Shown here: positions 1 through 6,389 of the stretch, piece by piece
Numbering within the stretch: the stretch's first letter is position 1
Layout: the number at the start of each line of letters is the position of its first letter
DNA from: Pseudomonadota bacterium
GTDB lineage: Bacteria; Pseudomonadota; Gammaproteobacteria; Burkholderiales; Methylophilaceae
Direction of reading: 5' to 3'
Assembly: GCA_023459535.1 (NCBI GenBank)
Contig: JAEWTK010000138.1
Location: forward strand, 1-9,793
DNA: 9,793 nucleotides
The notes under the pieces: model-generated
The model's input: the letters and a program-made list of their open reading frames with translations, nothing else
Database searches by the model: none
What the model was told of the DNA's origin: nothing
Translations under genes and position numbers: made by a program

Positions 1-41
1 TTCAGCGTCTCTTTGGTTGGAAGGTCACGAAGTTGCAACAT
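1..41 (-). CDS. 5' end of a gene, possibly a MarR-family regulator (partial)
   Basis: An ATG at 41-39 on the minus strand opens a frame that runs off the window after 13 full codons (MLQLRDLPTKETL). This start resembles the N-termini of some proteobacterial MarR-family regulators, and the palindrome in its promoter fits an autorepressed regulator, but 13 residues cannot prove a family. No Shine-Dalgarno sequence precedes the ATG. The predicted transcript start lies only about 4 nt upstream, so translation may be leaderless, or the true start may be further inside the gene, outside the window. The gene is divergent from the CBS-domain gene. The presence of a gene is fairly likely; the family is a guess. 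Confidence 0.45.
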   Translation of the reverse strand, partial: MLQLRDLPTKETL

Positions 42-51
42 GATTAGCTGT

Positions 52-79
52 ATTATAGTTAGCTAACTAACTATGTCAA
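52..79 (-). promoter_or_regulatory. Consensus sigma-70 promoter of the leftmost gene
   Basis: Read on the minus strand, TTGACA (79-74) and TATAAT (57-52) are both perfect consensus hexamers, separated by 16 bp. The predicted transcription start is near 45-46, a few bases before the ATG at 41. Such a strong core promoter usually needs a repressor, and a palindrome covers its spacer and -10 box. Confidence 0.75.
56..69. promoter_or_regulatory. 14-bp perfect palindrome, probable operator
   Basis: TAGTTAGCTAACTA is its own reverse complement. It covers most of the spacer and the first two bases of the -10 box of the minus-strand promoter, where a bound dimer would block RNA polymerase. A further CTAACTA-like copy is staggered by 4 bp (66-73), so the site may be longer. 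AT-rich palindromes of this kind are typical of MarR/SlyA-type dimers. That the regulator is encoded by the adjacent gene is an inference. Confidence 0.55.
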
Positions 80-90
80 GCAACATGAAT

Positions 91-119
91 TTTAGTCGCT
101 GTTAAAACAGGTGTATATT
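91..119 (+). promoter_or_regulatory. Possible promoter of the CBS-domain gene
   Basis: TATATT at 114-119 is a fair -10 box. TTTAGT at 91-96, 17 bp upstream, is a poor -35 box with only three consensus matches. The predicted start near 126 would give a leader of about 50 nt containing the tandem 15-bp repeat. This is a weak prediction. Confidence 0.3.
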
Positions 120-124
120 TTCAA

Positions 125-154
125 CAAGCATTGCCATAACAAGCACTGCCATAA
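125..154. repeat. Tandem 15-bp duplication in the CBS gene leader
   Basis: Two adjacent copies of CAAGCAYTGCCATAA lie at 125-139 and 140-154 and differ at one base (T versus C). They sit between the possible promoter and the ribosome binding site (GGAGGAG, 168-174) of the CBS gene. They may be a recent slippage duplication or a tandem protein-binding site. Confidence 0.6.
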
Positions 155-177
155 AAAGACACAAAACGGAGGAGCAT

Positions 178-612
178 ATGAAAACCGTTAGACAACTGCT
201 TGACGCCAAGGGCTATGAGACGCTTTCTGTTACACCTGAGACCAATGTTTTCGATGCTTTGACGATCATGGCAGAAAAGCATATCGGCGCACTGGTCGTG
301 CTTGATGGCAGCGGCCGCCTCGCCGGCATCTTTTCAGAACGTGATTACGCACGAGAAGTTGCGCTGAAAGGCAAAACCTCAAGAACGACCAAAATTTCGG
401 AGATCATGTCTACCACCGTCATCACGGTCACTCCAGAGCAGCTGGTAGATGAATGCATGGAGCTGATGTCTGGCAAACGCATCCGTCACTTGCCTGTCGT
501 TGAGAATGACCAGGTAATCGGCATACTTTCCATCGGCGACCTGGTGAAGGAAACCATTGCCTATCAGCAGTTTCTGATTCAGCAACTGGAAAGCTACATT
601 CAGGGACAATGA
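178..612 (+). CDS. CBS-domain pair protein
   Basis: A 144-residue soluble protein made almost entirely of two CBS motifs, about residues 12-65 and 77-130, which fold together as a Bateman module. Visible hallmarks are GALVVLD followed by GIFSERDY (50-57) in the first motif, and RHLPVVEN (103-110) followed by GILSIGDLV (115-123) in the second. Such modules bind adenine nucleotides (AMP, ATP, SAM, NAD) and act as energy or ligand sensors. Here there is no attached enzyme or channel domain, so the partner is unknown. The start is secured by a strong GGAGGAG Shine-Dalgarno sequence 3 nt before the ATG. The gene is monocistronic, divergent from the leftmost gene and convergent with trhP. The family assignment is sure; the function is not. 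Confidence 0.93.
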   Translation: MKTVRQLLDAKGYETLSVTPETNVFDALTIMAEKHIGALVVLDGSGRLAGIFSERDYAREVALKGKTSRTTKISEIMSTTVITVTPEQLVDECMELMSGKRIRHLPVVENDQVIGILSIGDLVKETIAYQQFLIQQLESYIQGQ

Positions 613-633
613 TTCTTCAGCTGACCCCGATCC

Positions 634-673
634 GGTGATCGCCGGCTAAATCAACCCAAGCCAGGCGATCACC
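634..673. terminator. Strong hairpin between convergent genes, possible bidirectional terminator
   Basis: GGTGATCGCC (634-643) pairs perfectly with GGCGATCACC (664-673), and the stem continues with GGCT/AGCC (644-647 with 659-662) across a bulged A at 663, leaving an 11-nt loop. It lies midway between the stops of the CBS gene (612) and trhP (689). Neither strand has a T-tract after it, so it is not a classical intrinsic terminator. It could still protect 3' ends or assist Rho-dependent termination of both transcripts. Confidence 0.45.
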
Positions 674-688
674 CGAATAACGATCCAT

Positions 689-2038
689 TTACAAATAACG
701 CGCCACCATGGCGTTATGAAAATTGCCTGCCGCCACCGGCATACGGACGAAGATACCGCTACCAGCCGCCTCGCTCACCGGCTGGCCTTTCTTGTCAAAC
801 AGTGACTCCACCAGAATCTCGCGATTGCCCTCCGGCTGAATGATCTGCAAACGGTCACCCAGCGCGAAGCGATTTTTGACTGCGATATCAGCCAATCCGT
901 GTTCTGCATCATAGCCAACAATATCGCCCACGTAGAGGCTGAGATTGGACTTTGAGTGGCCTTGCATGTAGTTCTGATGGTCAATCGTATGGTGCCGTTG
1001 ATAGAAACCGTCGGTATAACCACGGTTCGCCAGATTCTCCAGTTCGCCGAGCAGGCTAAGGTCAAACGGCCGGCCGGCCAGTGCATCATCCACCGCCTTG
1101 CGATAAGTCTGGCAGGTCCGCGCCACGTAGTAGCGCGACTTGGTACGCCCCTCGATCTTCAACGAATCGACACCGATCTTCATCAGGCGCTCCACATGCT
1201 CGATCGCGCGCAGGTCCTTACTGTTCATAATGTAAGTGCCGTGCTCGTCCTCCATGATCGGCAGCAGTTCTCCCGGGCGGCCTTTTTCCTCGATCAGGTA
1301 AACCTTGTCCGCCTCAGGGTGACGCACCATGCTGCCGCATTCCGACAGGCTGGATTTTCCCATCTCCGCCTTGAAATCGAACTCATTGAGACGGATCACG
1401 CCGGCAGGGTCTTCGGACGCATCATGCACCTTGTAATCCCAGCGACAGGAGTTGGTGCAGCTGCCCTGATTCGGGTCGCGGTGATTGAAGTAACCCGAAA
1501 GCAGGCAACGGCCGGAATAGGCGATGCAAAGTGCGCCATGAACGAAGACTTCGAGTTCCATATCCGGACATTGCTGACGAATCTCCTCGATCTCATCCAA
1601 GGACAGTTCACGCGACAGGATGACGCGCGACAGACCGAGATGCTGCCAGAATTTTACAGTAGCGTAATTGACGGTATTGGCCTGCACCGACAGGTGCACC
1701 GGCATCTCCGGCCATTTCTCGCGCACCATCATGATAAGACCGGGGTCCGACATGATCAGTGCGTCAGGCTGCATGGCGATGACCGGTTCCATGTCCGCCA
1801 TATAGGTTTTGACCTTGCTATTGTGCGGCGCAATATTGCTCGCCACAAAGAATTTTTTGCCGCGCTGATGCGCCTCGTTGATACCTTCCGCCAGTTCGGC
1901 CATGCCAAAACCATTGTTGCGCACACGCAGACTATAGCGCGGCTGGCCGGCATAGACGGCATCGGCGCCATAATCAAACGCTGTACGCATACGATCCAAA
2001 TCCCCAGCCGGGGCGAGTAATTCAGGTATTTTCATCAC
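689..2038 (-). CDS. trhP: tRNA 5-hydroxyuridine modification protein TrhP (YegQ), peptidase U32 family
   Basis: A 449-residue cytoplasmic protein closely resembling E. coli YegQ/TrhP in length and sequence. The family is needed for prephenate-dependent hydroxylation of U34 in tRNAs, the first step toward cmo5U-type wobble bases. The U32 signature spans about 163-200: EVFVHGALCIAYSGRC, then RDPNQG and CTNSCRW. Cysteines 171, 178, 194 and 198 are candidate Fe-S ligands. Also visible are GADAVYAG (24-31), SVQANTVN (117-124), and EDEHGTYIMNSKDLRAIEHV and SLKIEGRTKS further on. Although classed as a peptidase family, this subgroup is a tRNA modification factor. The start is either GTG at 2038, 7 nt after a GGTGA Shine-Dalgarno sequence, or ATG at 2035, giving the usual MKIPELLAPAG. 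The gene begins 3 nt (GTG) or 6 nt (ATG) after the yjbQ stop, so it is co-transcribed with yjbQ. Confidence 0.93.
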   Translation of the reverse strand: MMKIPELLAPAGDLDRMRTAFDYGADAVYAGQPRYSLRVRNNGFGMAELAEGINEAHQRGKKFFVASNIAPHNSKVKTYMADMEPVIAMQPDALIMSDPGLIMMVREKWPEMPVHLSVQANTVNYATVKFWQHLGLSRVILSRELSLDEIEEIRQQCPDMELEVFVHGALCIAYSGRCLLSGYFNHRDPNQGSCTNSCRWDYKVHDASEDPAGVIRLNEFDFKAEMGKSSLSECGSMVRHPEADKVYLIEEKGRPGELLPIMEDEHGTYIMNSKDLRAIEHVERLMKIGVDSLKIEGRTKSRYYVARTCQTYRKAVDDALAGRPFDLSLLGELENLANRGYTDGFYQRHHTIDHQNYMQGHSKSNLSLYVGDIVGYDAEHGLADIAVKNRFALGDRLQIIQPEGNREILVESLFDKKGQPVSEAAGSGIFVRMPVAAGNFHNAMVARYL

Positions 2039-2041
2039 TAT

Positions 2042-2461
2042 TTATTCACCAATAATCTTTACCAGCACGCGCTTCTTGCGACGGCCGTCAAACTCGCCGT
2101 AGAAGATCTGTTCCCACGGACCAAAATCCAGCCGGCCATTGGTAATGGCGACGACCACCTCACGCCCCATGACTTGCCGCTTCATGTGGGCATCGGCGTT
2201 GTCCTCGCCGGTACGGTTATGGTGATAGCCACTCACCGGCTCGTGCGGCGCCAGCTTTTCCAGCCAGACGCCGTAATCGTGATGCAGACCGGATTCATCA
2301 TCGTTGATGAACACGCTAGCCGTGATGTGCATGGCATTGACCAGCACAAAACCTTCCTTGACGCCGGACTCATGCAAGCACTGCTCCACTTCGCCGGTAA
2401 TGTTGATGAAGGCCATGCGGGCCGGTGCATTGAACCAGAGTTCCTTGCGATAGCTTTTCAT
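2042..2461 (-). CDS. yjbQ: YjbQ family protein (UPF0047), secondary thiamine-phosphate synthase-type
   Basis: A 139-residue single-domain protein of the YjbQ/UPF0047 family, which has weak thiamine-phosphate synthase activity in E. coli but an uncertain main role. The conserved features are present: NAMHITASV (42-50) followed by the acidic NDDES, HHD (60-62), YHHN (79-82), [10 protein letters not shown] (85-94), and [16 protein letters not shown] (113-128). The histidines and acidic residues form the presumed active or metal site. The length is normal for the family. ATG at 2461 is preceded by GGAGA about 10 nt upstream. It is the first gene of a two-gene operon with trhP, whose ribosome binding site lies within the last codons of yjbQ. 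It is divergent from the lipid transporter operon. Confidence 0.92.
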   Translation of the reverse strand: MKSYRKELWFNAPARMAFINITGEVEQCLHESGVKEGFVLVNAMHITASVFINDDESGLHHDYGVWLEKLAPHEPVSGYHHNRTGEDNADAHMKRQVMGREVVVAITNGRLDFGPWEQIFYGEFDGRRKKRVLVKIIGE

Positions 2462-2514
2462 GCTGCCGATTTCTCCAAAATAGTTTCGAATGTCGTTTTA
2501 ATAGAATAGCTTGG

Positions 2515-2520
2515 ATTATA
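2515..2520 (-). promoter_or_regulatory. Candidate -10 box of the yjbQ-trhP operon
   Basis: TATAAT on the minus strand lies 54 nt before the yjbQ ATG. No good -35 hexamer is found 16-18 bp upstream, so the promoter may need an activator or be weak. Its -35 area coincides with that of the divergent plus-strand promoter. Confidence 0.45.
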
Positions 2521-2538
2521 CCGCGCCTCGGCGGGCGG

Positions 2539-2568
2539 TTGTCCTAAAGCAAAAGCACTGCGTATAAT
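2539..2568 (+). promoter_or_regulatory. Promoter of the lipid ABC transporter operon
   Basis: TTGTCC (2539-2544) and a perfect TATAAT (2563-2568) are separated by 18 bp. The predicted start near 2575 leaves a leader of about 14 nt that consists mostly of the ribosome binding site (AAAGGGGAGA, 2576-2585) of the permease gene at 2589. The leader is thus very short and leaves little room for RNA-based control. Confidence 0.6.
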
Positions 2569-2588
2569 CGACCGGAAAGGGGAGACGG

Positions 2589-3704
2589 ATGGCGGCAGCA
2601 AGTTTTCACATCGAACTGGACCAACAGGGCCGCCCGCACATACGGCTGCTCGGCCAATGGTCGTTGCGCTCGCTGGAAAACGATTTCGCCGCCCTGAAAA
2701 CCTCACTGGCACCCTACTTCTCCGACCCTTTTACCAGCTGGGACCTGCAACAGGTCGAACAGCTCGATACGGCAGCTGCCGCTGTCCTGTGGGCAGGCTG
2801 GGGCGCGAAAGTCGACAACCGCATCAGCCTCACCGACGAACAGCGTGCCGTGTTCGACATGCTGGGCCGCCTCGACACCTCCATCCGCGTGCGCAAACAA
2901 CCGGACCTGATTGGGCCGGTTGCCAACCTCGGCAAGATGACTTTCGAATTCATGGCGCACCTGCGCGACTTCATACAACTGCTCGGTTTGCTGTTCATGG
3001 AAATCCTCTATGTCCTGCGACGGCCAAGGGAGTTTCCGCTACGCGAGTTCAGCGCCAATATCTACAAAAGCGGGGTCACGGCACTGCCGATCAGCGCCCT
3101 GCTCGGTTTTATGATCGGCATTGCGCTGGGTTATCTGATGTCCAAACAACTGCGCGCCTTCGGCGCCGACATTTTCATCGTCAACATCCTCGGCCTCGGC
3201 GTTATCCGCGAACTGGGTCCGATGCTGATGGCGGTGCTGGTTGCCGGCCGTTCCGGCTCTGCCATGACCGCGCAGATCGGCGTCATGCGCGTCACCGAGG
3301 AGATCGACGCGCTGACCACCATGGGCATCTCGCGCATATTGCGCGTGGTGCTGCCCAAAGTGCTTGGACTCACTTTTGTCGCGCCGTTCCTCGTATTATG
3401 GACCTCGGCCTGGAGCCTGCTGGGTGGCGCAATGTCGGCCAATATCGAACTTGGCATCAGTTTCCACTTCTTTTTCGAATATCTGCCGACCGTGGTGCAA
3501 CCGGTCAATCTGACTTTGAGTCTGATCAAGGGTCTGCTGTTCGGCTTTGTCGTCACCCTCATCGCCTGCCATTTCGGCCTACGCGTCAAACCCAACACGG
3601 AGAGCCTGAGCATGAGCACCACCAGCTCGGTGGTCACTGCCATCACCGCCGTCATTCTGATCGACGCGCAGTTCGCCATCTTGACCCGAGGTATCGGCAT
3701 ATGA
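2589..3704 (+). CDS. mlaE: MlaE-type lipid ABC transporter permease with N-terminal STAS domain
   Basis: A 371-residue inner-membrane permease. Residues about 5-105 form a STAS/MlaB-like domain (for example WDLQQVEQLDTAAAAVLW, 51-68). The MlaE/YrbE domain follows to the end, with hydrophobic segments near 166-186, 195-220, 258-280, 312-330 and 346-366. The family core is clear: RELGPMLMAVLVAGRSGSAM (207-226), AQIG and EEIDAL (237-242). With the ATPase and MCE protein encoded next, it should shuttle phospholipid through the inner membrane. In the E. coli mla operon the STAS protein MlaB is separate; here it is fused, so no stand-alone mlaB is needed. Its stop overlaps the ATPase start (ATGA), indicating translational coupling. 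The symbol is by family; the gene may belong to a paralogous MCE system rather than true Mla. Confidence 0.92.
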   Translation: MAAASFHIELDQQGRPHIRLLGQWSLRSLENDFAALKTSLAPYFSDPFTSWDLQQVEQLDTAAAAVLWAGWGAKVDNRISLTDEQRAVFDMLGRLDTSIRVRKQPDLIGPVANLGKMTFEFMAHLRDFIQLLGLLFMEILYVLRRPREFPLREFSANIYKSGVTALPISALLGFMIGIALGYLMSKQLRAFGADIFIVNILGLGVIRELGPMLMAVLVAGRSGSAMTAQIGVMRVTEEIDALTTMGISRILRVVLPKVLGLTFVAPFLVLWTSAWSLLGGAMSANIELGISFHFFFEYLPTVVQPVNLTLSLIKGLLFGFVVTLIACHFGLRVKPNTESLSMSTTSSVVTAITAVILIDAQFAILTRGIGI

Positions 3705-4483
3705 GCACGCCGATATCCGAGCGCGACAACATCGTCTGCGAGGCGCGCCAGGTATGGACCGTGTTCGACGACAATGTGGTACATGAGAATCTGAATCTGC
3801 AGGTGCGCGCCGGGCAGATCGTCGCGCTGGTCGGCGGTTCCGGCAGCGGCAAAACCACGCTGCTACGCCACATTGTCGGGCTGACGGTGCCAACCAGAGG
3901 AGAAATCTTCCTGTTCGGCGAAAACCTGAATGAGGTCGACCGCCTCAAGCAGCAACGGCTGATGAACCGTCTCGGCATGCTGTTCCAGCAGGGCGCCCTG
4001 TTCTCCGCGCTCTCCGTCTACGACAACATTGCCTTCCCCTTGCGCGAACTCAAACAGTTTGACGAGGAAACCATCTGCCGACTCGTCATGCACAAACTGT
4101 CATTGGTTGAACTGGAACCCAAGCACGGCCTGTTGCTACCGGCACAATTGTCCGGCGGCATGATCAAGCGCGTCGGCCTGGCACGGGCTTTGGCACTGGA
4201 GCCGGAACTGCTGGTGCTGGACGAGCCGACCGCCGGACTGGATCCCGACCGCAGCAAGAAATTTATCGAATTGATCAAGCAGCTGAAACACACACTTGGC
4301 CTCACTGTGCTGTTCGTCACGCACGATCTCGACACGCTGGCGCAGATGGCGGATCGAGTCGCGGTACTAGCCGATAAGCGGATCGTCGCCGACTGCGCGC
4401 TGAGCGAACTGGGCACGGTCGACCATCCCTTCGTCAATAATTTCTTCCACGATATCAGCGCGCGCATGGAAAGGGCACAATAG
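3701..4483 (+). CDS. mlaF: MlaF-type ABC transporter ATP-binding protein
   Basis: A 260-residue cytoplasmic ATPase that powers the MlaE-type permease. All ABC motifs are intact: Walker A GGSGSGKT (45-52), Q-loop LFQQGALF (Q96), signature LSGGM (150-154), Walker B LLVLDEP (170-176), D-loop AGLD (178-181) and H-loop THDL (H208). The MLFQxGALF form of the Q-loop is characteristic of the MlaF subgroup. The start is the ATG that overlaps the permease stop by 4 nt. The same frame stays open far upstream, back to 2657, but that part is antifunctional sequence lying under the permease gene. The stop is 4 nt before the MCE gene start. The family assignment is firm. Confidence 0.94.
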   Translation: MSTPISERDNIVCEARQVWTVFDDNVVHENLNLQVRAGQIVALVGGSGSGKTTLLRHIVGLTVPTRGEIFLFGENLNEVDRLKQQRLMNRLGMLFQQGALFSALSVYDNIAFPLRELKQFDEETICRLVMHKLSLVELEPKHGLLLPAQLSGGMIKRVGLARALALEPELLVLDEPTAGLDPDRSKKFIELIKQLKHTLGLTVLFVTHDLDTLAQMADRVAVLADKRIVADCALSELGTVDHPFVNNFFHDISARMERAQ

Positions 4484-4487
4484 ACAC

Positions 4488-5447
4488 ATGGAAAATCGCA
4501 CCTACGCTATCGCTGTCGGACTGTTCACACTGCTGCTCGGCCTCGCCCTGCTGCTTTCCTTCTGGTGGCTGAGCGGCGACCACAGGCAGAACGCCAACTA
4601 CACCGTCGTCTCCAGCCTGCCGGTCACCGGACTCAGTGTTGAATCGACAGTGAGATATCGCGGCGTCAATGTCGGCAAGGTGACCGCTATCCATCTGGAC
4701 CAAACAGTCAGAAACGTCATCCGCATCGACATCCGCGTCATCGAAGAACTGCGCCTGAGTGAGCAGAGCCATGCCGAACTGCGCATGCAGGGGGTGACCG
4801 GACTTGCCTTCATCGACCTCGACGATACGGATGACAGCAGCGTACCCTTGCTCGCCGAAGGCGGAGAAATCCCGCTGCGAGCCTCAATGATGGACAAACT
4901 GCTGGATGATGGCCCGCAACTCGTGACGCAGATCGAAACGCTACTGGAAAGCAGTAACGCTCTGGCCAACACGGCCAATCAACTCTTGAATAGCGTGGAT
5001 CACGAAAAGCTCCATCAGACGCTGACCAATCTTGAACTGGCCTCCAGAAAGCTGGAGCCTCTCCTGAGCACCGCATCGACCACTTTCGAGCGCATGGGCA
5101 ACATGGCTTCCGAACAGAACCAGGTCATGCTGAGCGAGACACTAAGCAGCATGCAAAAGACAGCCGATGCCGCCCATCCTCTGCTAAATGAATTGAACGA
5201 AACCGCGCGGGAGTTCCGCCGCATGACGCAGGAAATTGGAAAGGACAGTCGGCAACTGAGCCATACGCTCAATGATGAAACATTGCCGCGCATACATGAA
5301 CTGACAGGGCACCTGAACCGCGACCTGACACAGTTCAGCGAGCTACTCGATAGCCTGGAGCAACATCCGCAAAGCCTGCTGCTCGGCAAGCCGCCGGCCA
5401 GACCAGGACCCGGCGAAAACGGTTTTCAGTCCGACATGAACCCCTGA
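4488..5447 (+). CDS. MCE-domain (MlaD-like) lipid-binding protein
   Basis: A 319-residue inner-membrane-anchored periplasmic protein. One transmembrane helix (about 7-28) is followed by a single MCE domain (about 38-115) with typical features: YTVVSSLPVTGLSVESTVRY (38-57), RGVNVGKV (58-65) and the GVTGLAFIDL strand (102-111). Residues about 130-290 are strongly helical and probably coiled coil. The C-terminus has the GKPPARPGPGE tail common in this family. E. coli MlaD is much shorter (about 183 residues) and lacks this long helical region, so this is closer to the longer Pqi-operon or Ttg2/YrbD-like single-MCE proteins. Such proteins form hexameric rings, and the C-terminal helices can build a tunnel across the periplasm. 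It is third in the operon, starting 4 nt after mlaF. Confidence 0.9.
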   Translation: MENRTYAIAVGLFTLLLGLALLLSFWWLSGDHRQNANYTVVSSLPVTGLSVESTVRYRGVNVGKVTAIHLDQTVRNVIRIDIRVIEELRLSEQSHAELRMQGVTGLAFIDLDDTDDSSVPLLAEGGEIPLRASMMDKLLDDGPQLVTQIETLLESSNALANTANQLLNSVDHEKLHQTLTNLELASRKLEPLLSTASTTFERMGNMASEQNQVMLSETLSSMQKTADAAHPLLNELNETAREFRRMTQEIGKDSRQLSHTLNDETLPRIHELTGHLNRDLTQFSELLDSLEQHPQSLLLGKPPARPGPGENGFQSDMNP

Positions 5448-5459
5448 GAGGCCCACGAT

Positions 5460-6038
5460 ATGCGTTATCTTTTGTACATTAGCCTGATCAGCCTGCTGAC
5501 CGCCTGCCTTGGAACAAACCGGCCAGGCCCGGAAAGTGCAATCTACGACTTTGGTCTGGCAAACCAGACAGACAAGATCGACACTCTGGTAGACATCGGC
5601 CGCATCACGGCGGTCGACGCAGTTGACCACCGACGCATGCGTTACCGTCTCGATTACCAGAATCCTGCGCAAGTCCACAGCTACGCGCAAAGTCGCTGGT
5701 CCAGTTCACCGGCAGCACTGCTTGAATCCAAGATGCGCAGCATGACGAATGCAGCAAAGCAGGGGCGGTGCGCCTTGCAACTTGAAATCGAAGTATTCGA
5801 TCAGGTGTTCGCCAGCCCGGACACCAGCAGCGGAGTCGTCAGCCTGCACGCCACACTCTACGCAAAACAGCCACGCCGCAACCTCTACAGCCATACAATA
5901 CAAACCAGCGCTACTGCACCCAGTGCGGACAGCAAGGGCGGGGTTGCCGCTCTGGATAGCGCCAGCAGTCAGGCGATCCGGCAGATTCTGCAATGGGCGG
6001 ACGAGTCAGCCACCAGAACGCCGGAATGCGCATCATAA
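5460..6038 (+). CDS. ABC-type transport auxiliary lipoprotein (PqiC-like)
   Basis: A 192-residue lipoprotein. The signal peptide MRYLLYISLISLLTAC has a lipobox LTAC with Cys16 as the lipidated residue. The mature part resembles the PqiC/ABC-type transport auxiliary family: an early IYDFGL strand, a central RMRYRLDY and SRWSSSPAALLESKM segment, and a C-terminal helical segment ending in ILQW. The residues after Cys are LGTN, with no Asp at +2, so sorting to the outer membrane is expected. There it would be the docking partner of the MCE protein. GAGAGG (5446-5451) provides the ribosome binding site 8 nt before the ATG, overlapping the MCE stop. It is the last gene of the four-gene operon. The overall family is convincing although sequence conservation is low. 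Confidence 0.85.
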   Translation: MRYLLYISLISLLTACLGTNRPGPESAIYDFGLANQTDKIDTLVDIGRITAVDAVDHRRMRYRLDYQNPAQVHSYAQSRWSSSPAALLESKMRSMTNAAKQGRCALQLEIEVFDQVFASPDTSSGVVSLHATLYAKQPRRNLYSHTIQTSATAPSADSKGGVAALDSASSQAIRQILQWADESATRTPECAS

Positions 6039-6076
6039 TCAATCCATACCAGCGAATTCATACAAAAAACTGATTG

Positions 6077-6103
6077 CTATCTTGCTTCGGGAGATTAAGA
6101 TAG
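6077..6103. other. Small hairpin after the lipid transporter operon
   Basis: CTATCTT (6077-6083) pairs with AAGATAG (6097-6103) across a 13-nt loop. There is no T-tract, so termination is unlikely. The same stretch contains a weak promoter-like pair, TTGCTA (6074-6079) and TAAGAT (6096-6101) with a 16-bp spacer, which could serve the zinc-ribbon gene. Both readings are tentative. Confidence 0.25.
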
Positions 6104-6133
6104 AGCAGTAAGCCTGTCTTGCAGGAGACTTTC

Positions 6134-6349
6134 ATGGACAACAAATATGGTTTGGGTAGCACGCGCGTCGCGCAGGAGCATCACGAGACACACGCCAAGT
6201 CCACGGCCAACCCTGCACACACCTGCCGTTTCTGTGGACACGATCACCTGACCTTGTGTAAAACCATGCAGGATCACAGGTGCGACCGTTGCGGCGAATG
6301 GCAGAACGATGCTTACGGTTACTCAACCGGACGTAGCGCAGACTACTGA
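6134..6349 (+). CDS. Small putative zinc-ribbon protein, function unknown
   Basis: A 71-residue protein not assigned to any named family. It contains CRFC (31-34), a further Cys42, and CDRC (50-53): two CxxC knuckles 15 residues apart (Cys34 to Cys50), as in rubredoxin-like or zinc-ribbon folds. His36, His38 and His48 are also nearby. The rest is polar and Gly/Ser-rich with no signal peptide or membrane segment, and the C-terminus is GYSTGRSADY. The start at 6134 is chosen over an upstream in-frame codon because GCAGGAGA (6121-6128) sits 5 nt before it. CCTG/CAGG just upstream could fold and partly mask that site. It follows the lipid transporter operon by 95 nt on the same strand. The small size and clear metal-ligand pattern support a real gene; its role is unknown. 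Confidence 0.75.
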   Translation: MDNKYGLGSTRVAQEHHETHAKSTANPAHTCRFCGHDHLTLCKTMQDHRCDRCGEWQNDAYGYSTGRSADY

Positions 6350-6389
6350 TTTACTGCCCCTTGATTGCGGATTGATCTAATCGATATAA

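Noticed and set aside
956..2020. 354-codon plus-strand open frame
   Set aside because: It is antisense to trhP, which has a strong family match throughout. The translation is His/Arg-rich with no recognisable domain.
2462..2588. Riboswitch (for example TPP) upstream of yjbQ, given its thiamine-phosphate link
   Set aside because: The leader is only about 50 nt and shows no TPP-riboswitch core or long structured region.
2657..3700. Open frame upstream of and continuous with the MlaF ATPase frame, suggesting a 608-residue protein
   Set aside because: It lies under the permease gene in another frame and has a low-complexity Arg/His-rich translation. ABC homology begins only after the ATG at 3701, which overlaps the permease stop.
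3131..3784. 217-codon minus-strand open frame
   Set aside because: It is antisense to the MlaE-type permease, with no domain or ribosome binding site support.
5749..6111. 120-codon plus-strand open frame overlapping the lipoprotein gene
   Set aside because: Mostly within the lipoprotein gene in another frame, and with no recognisable features.
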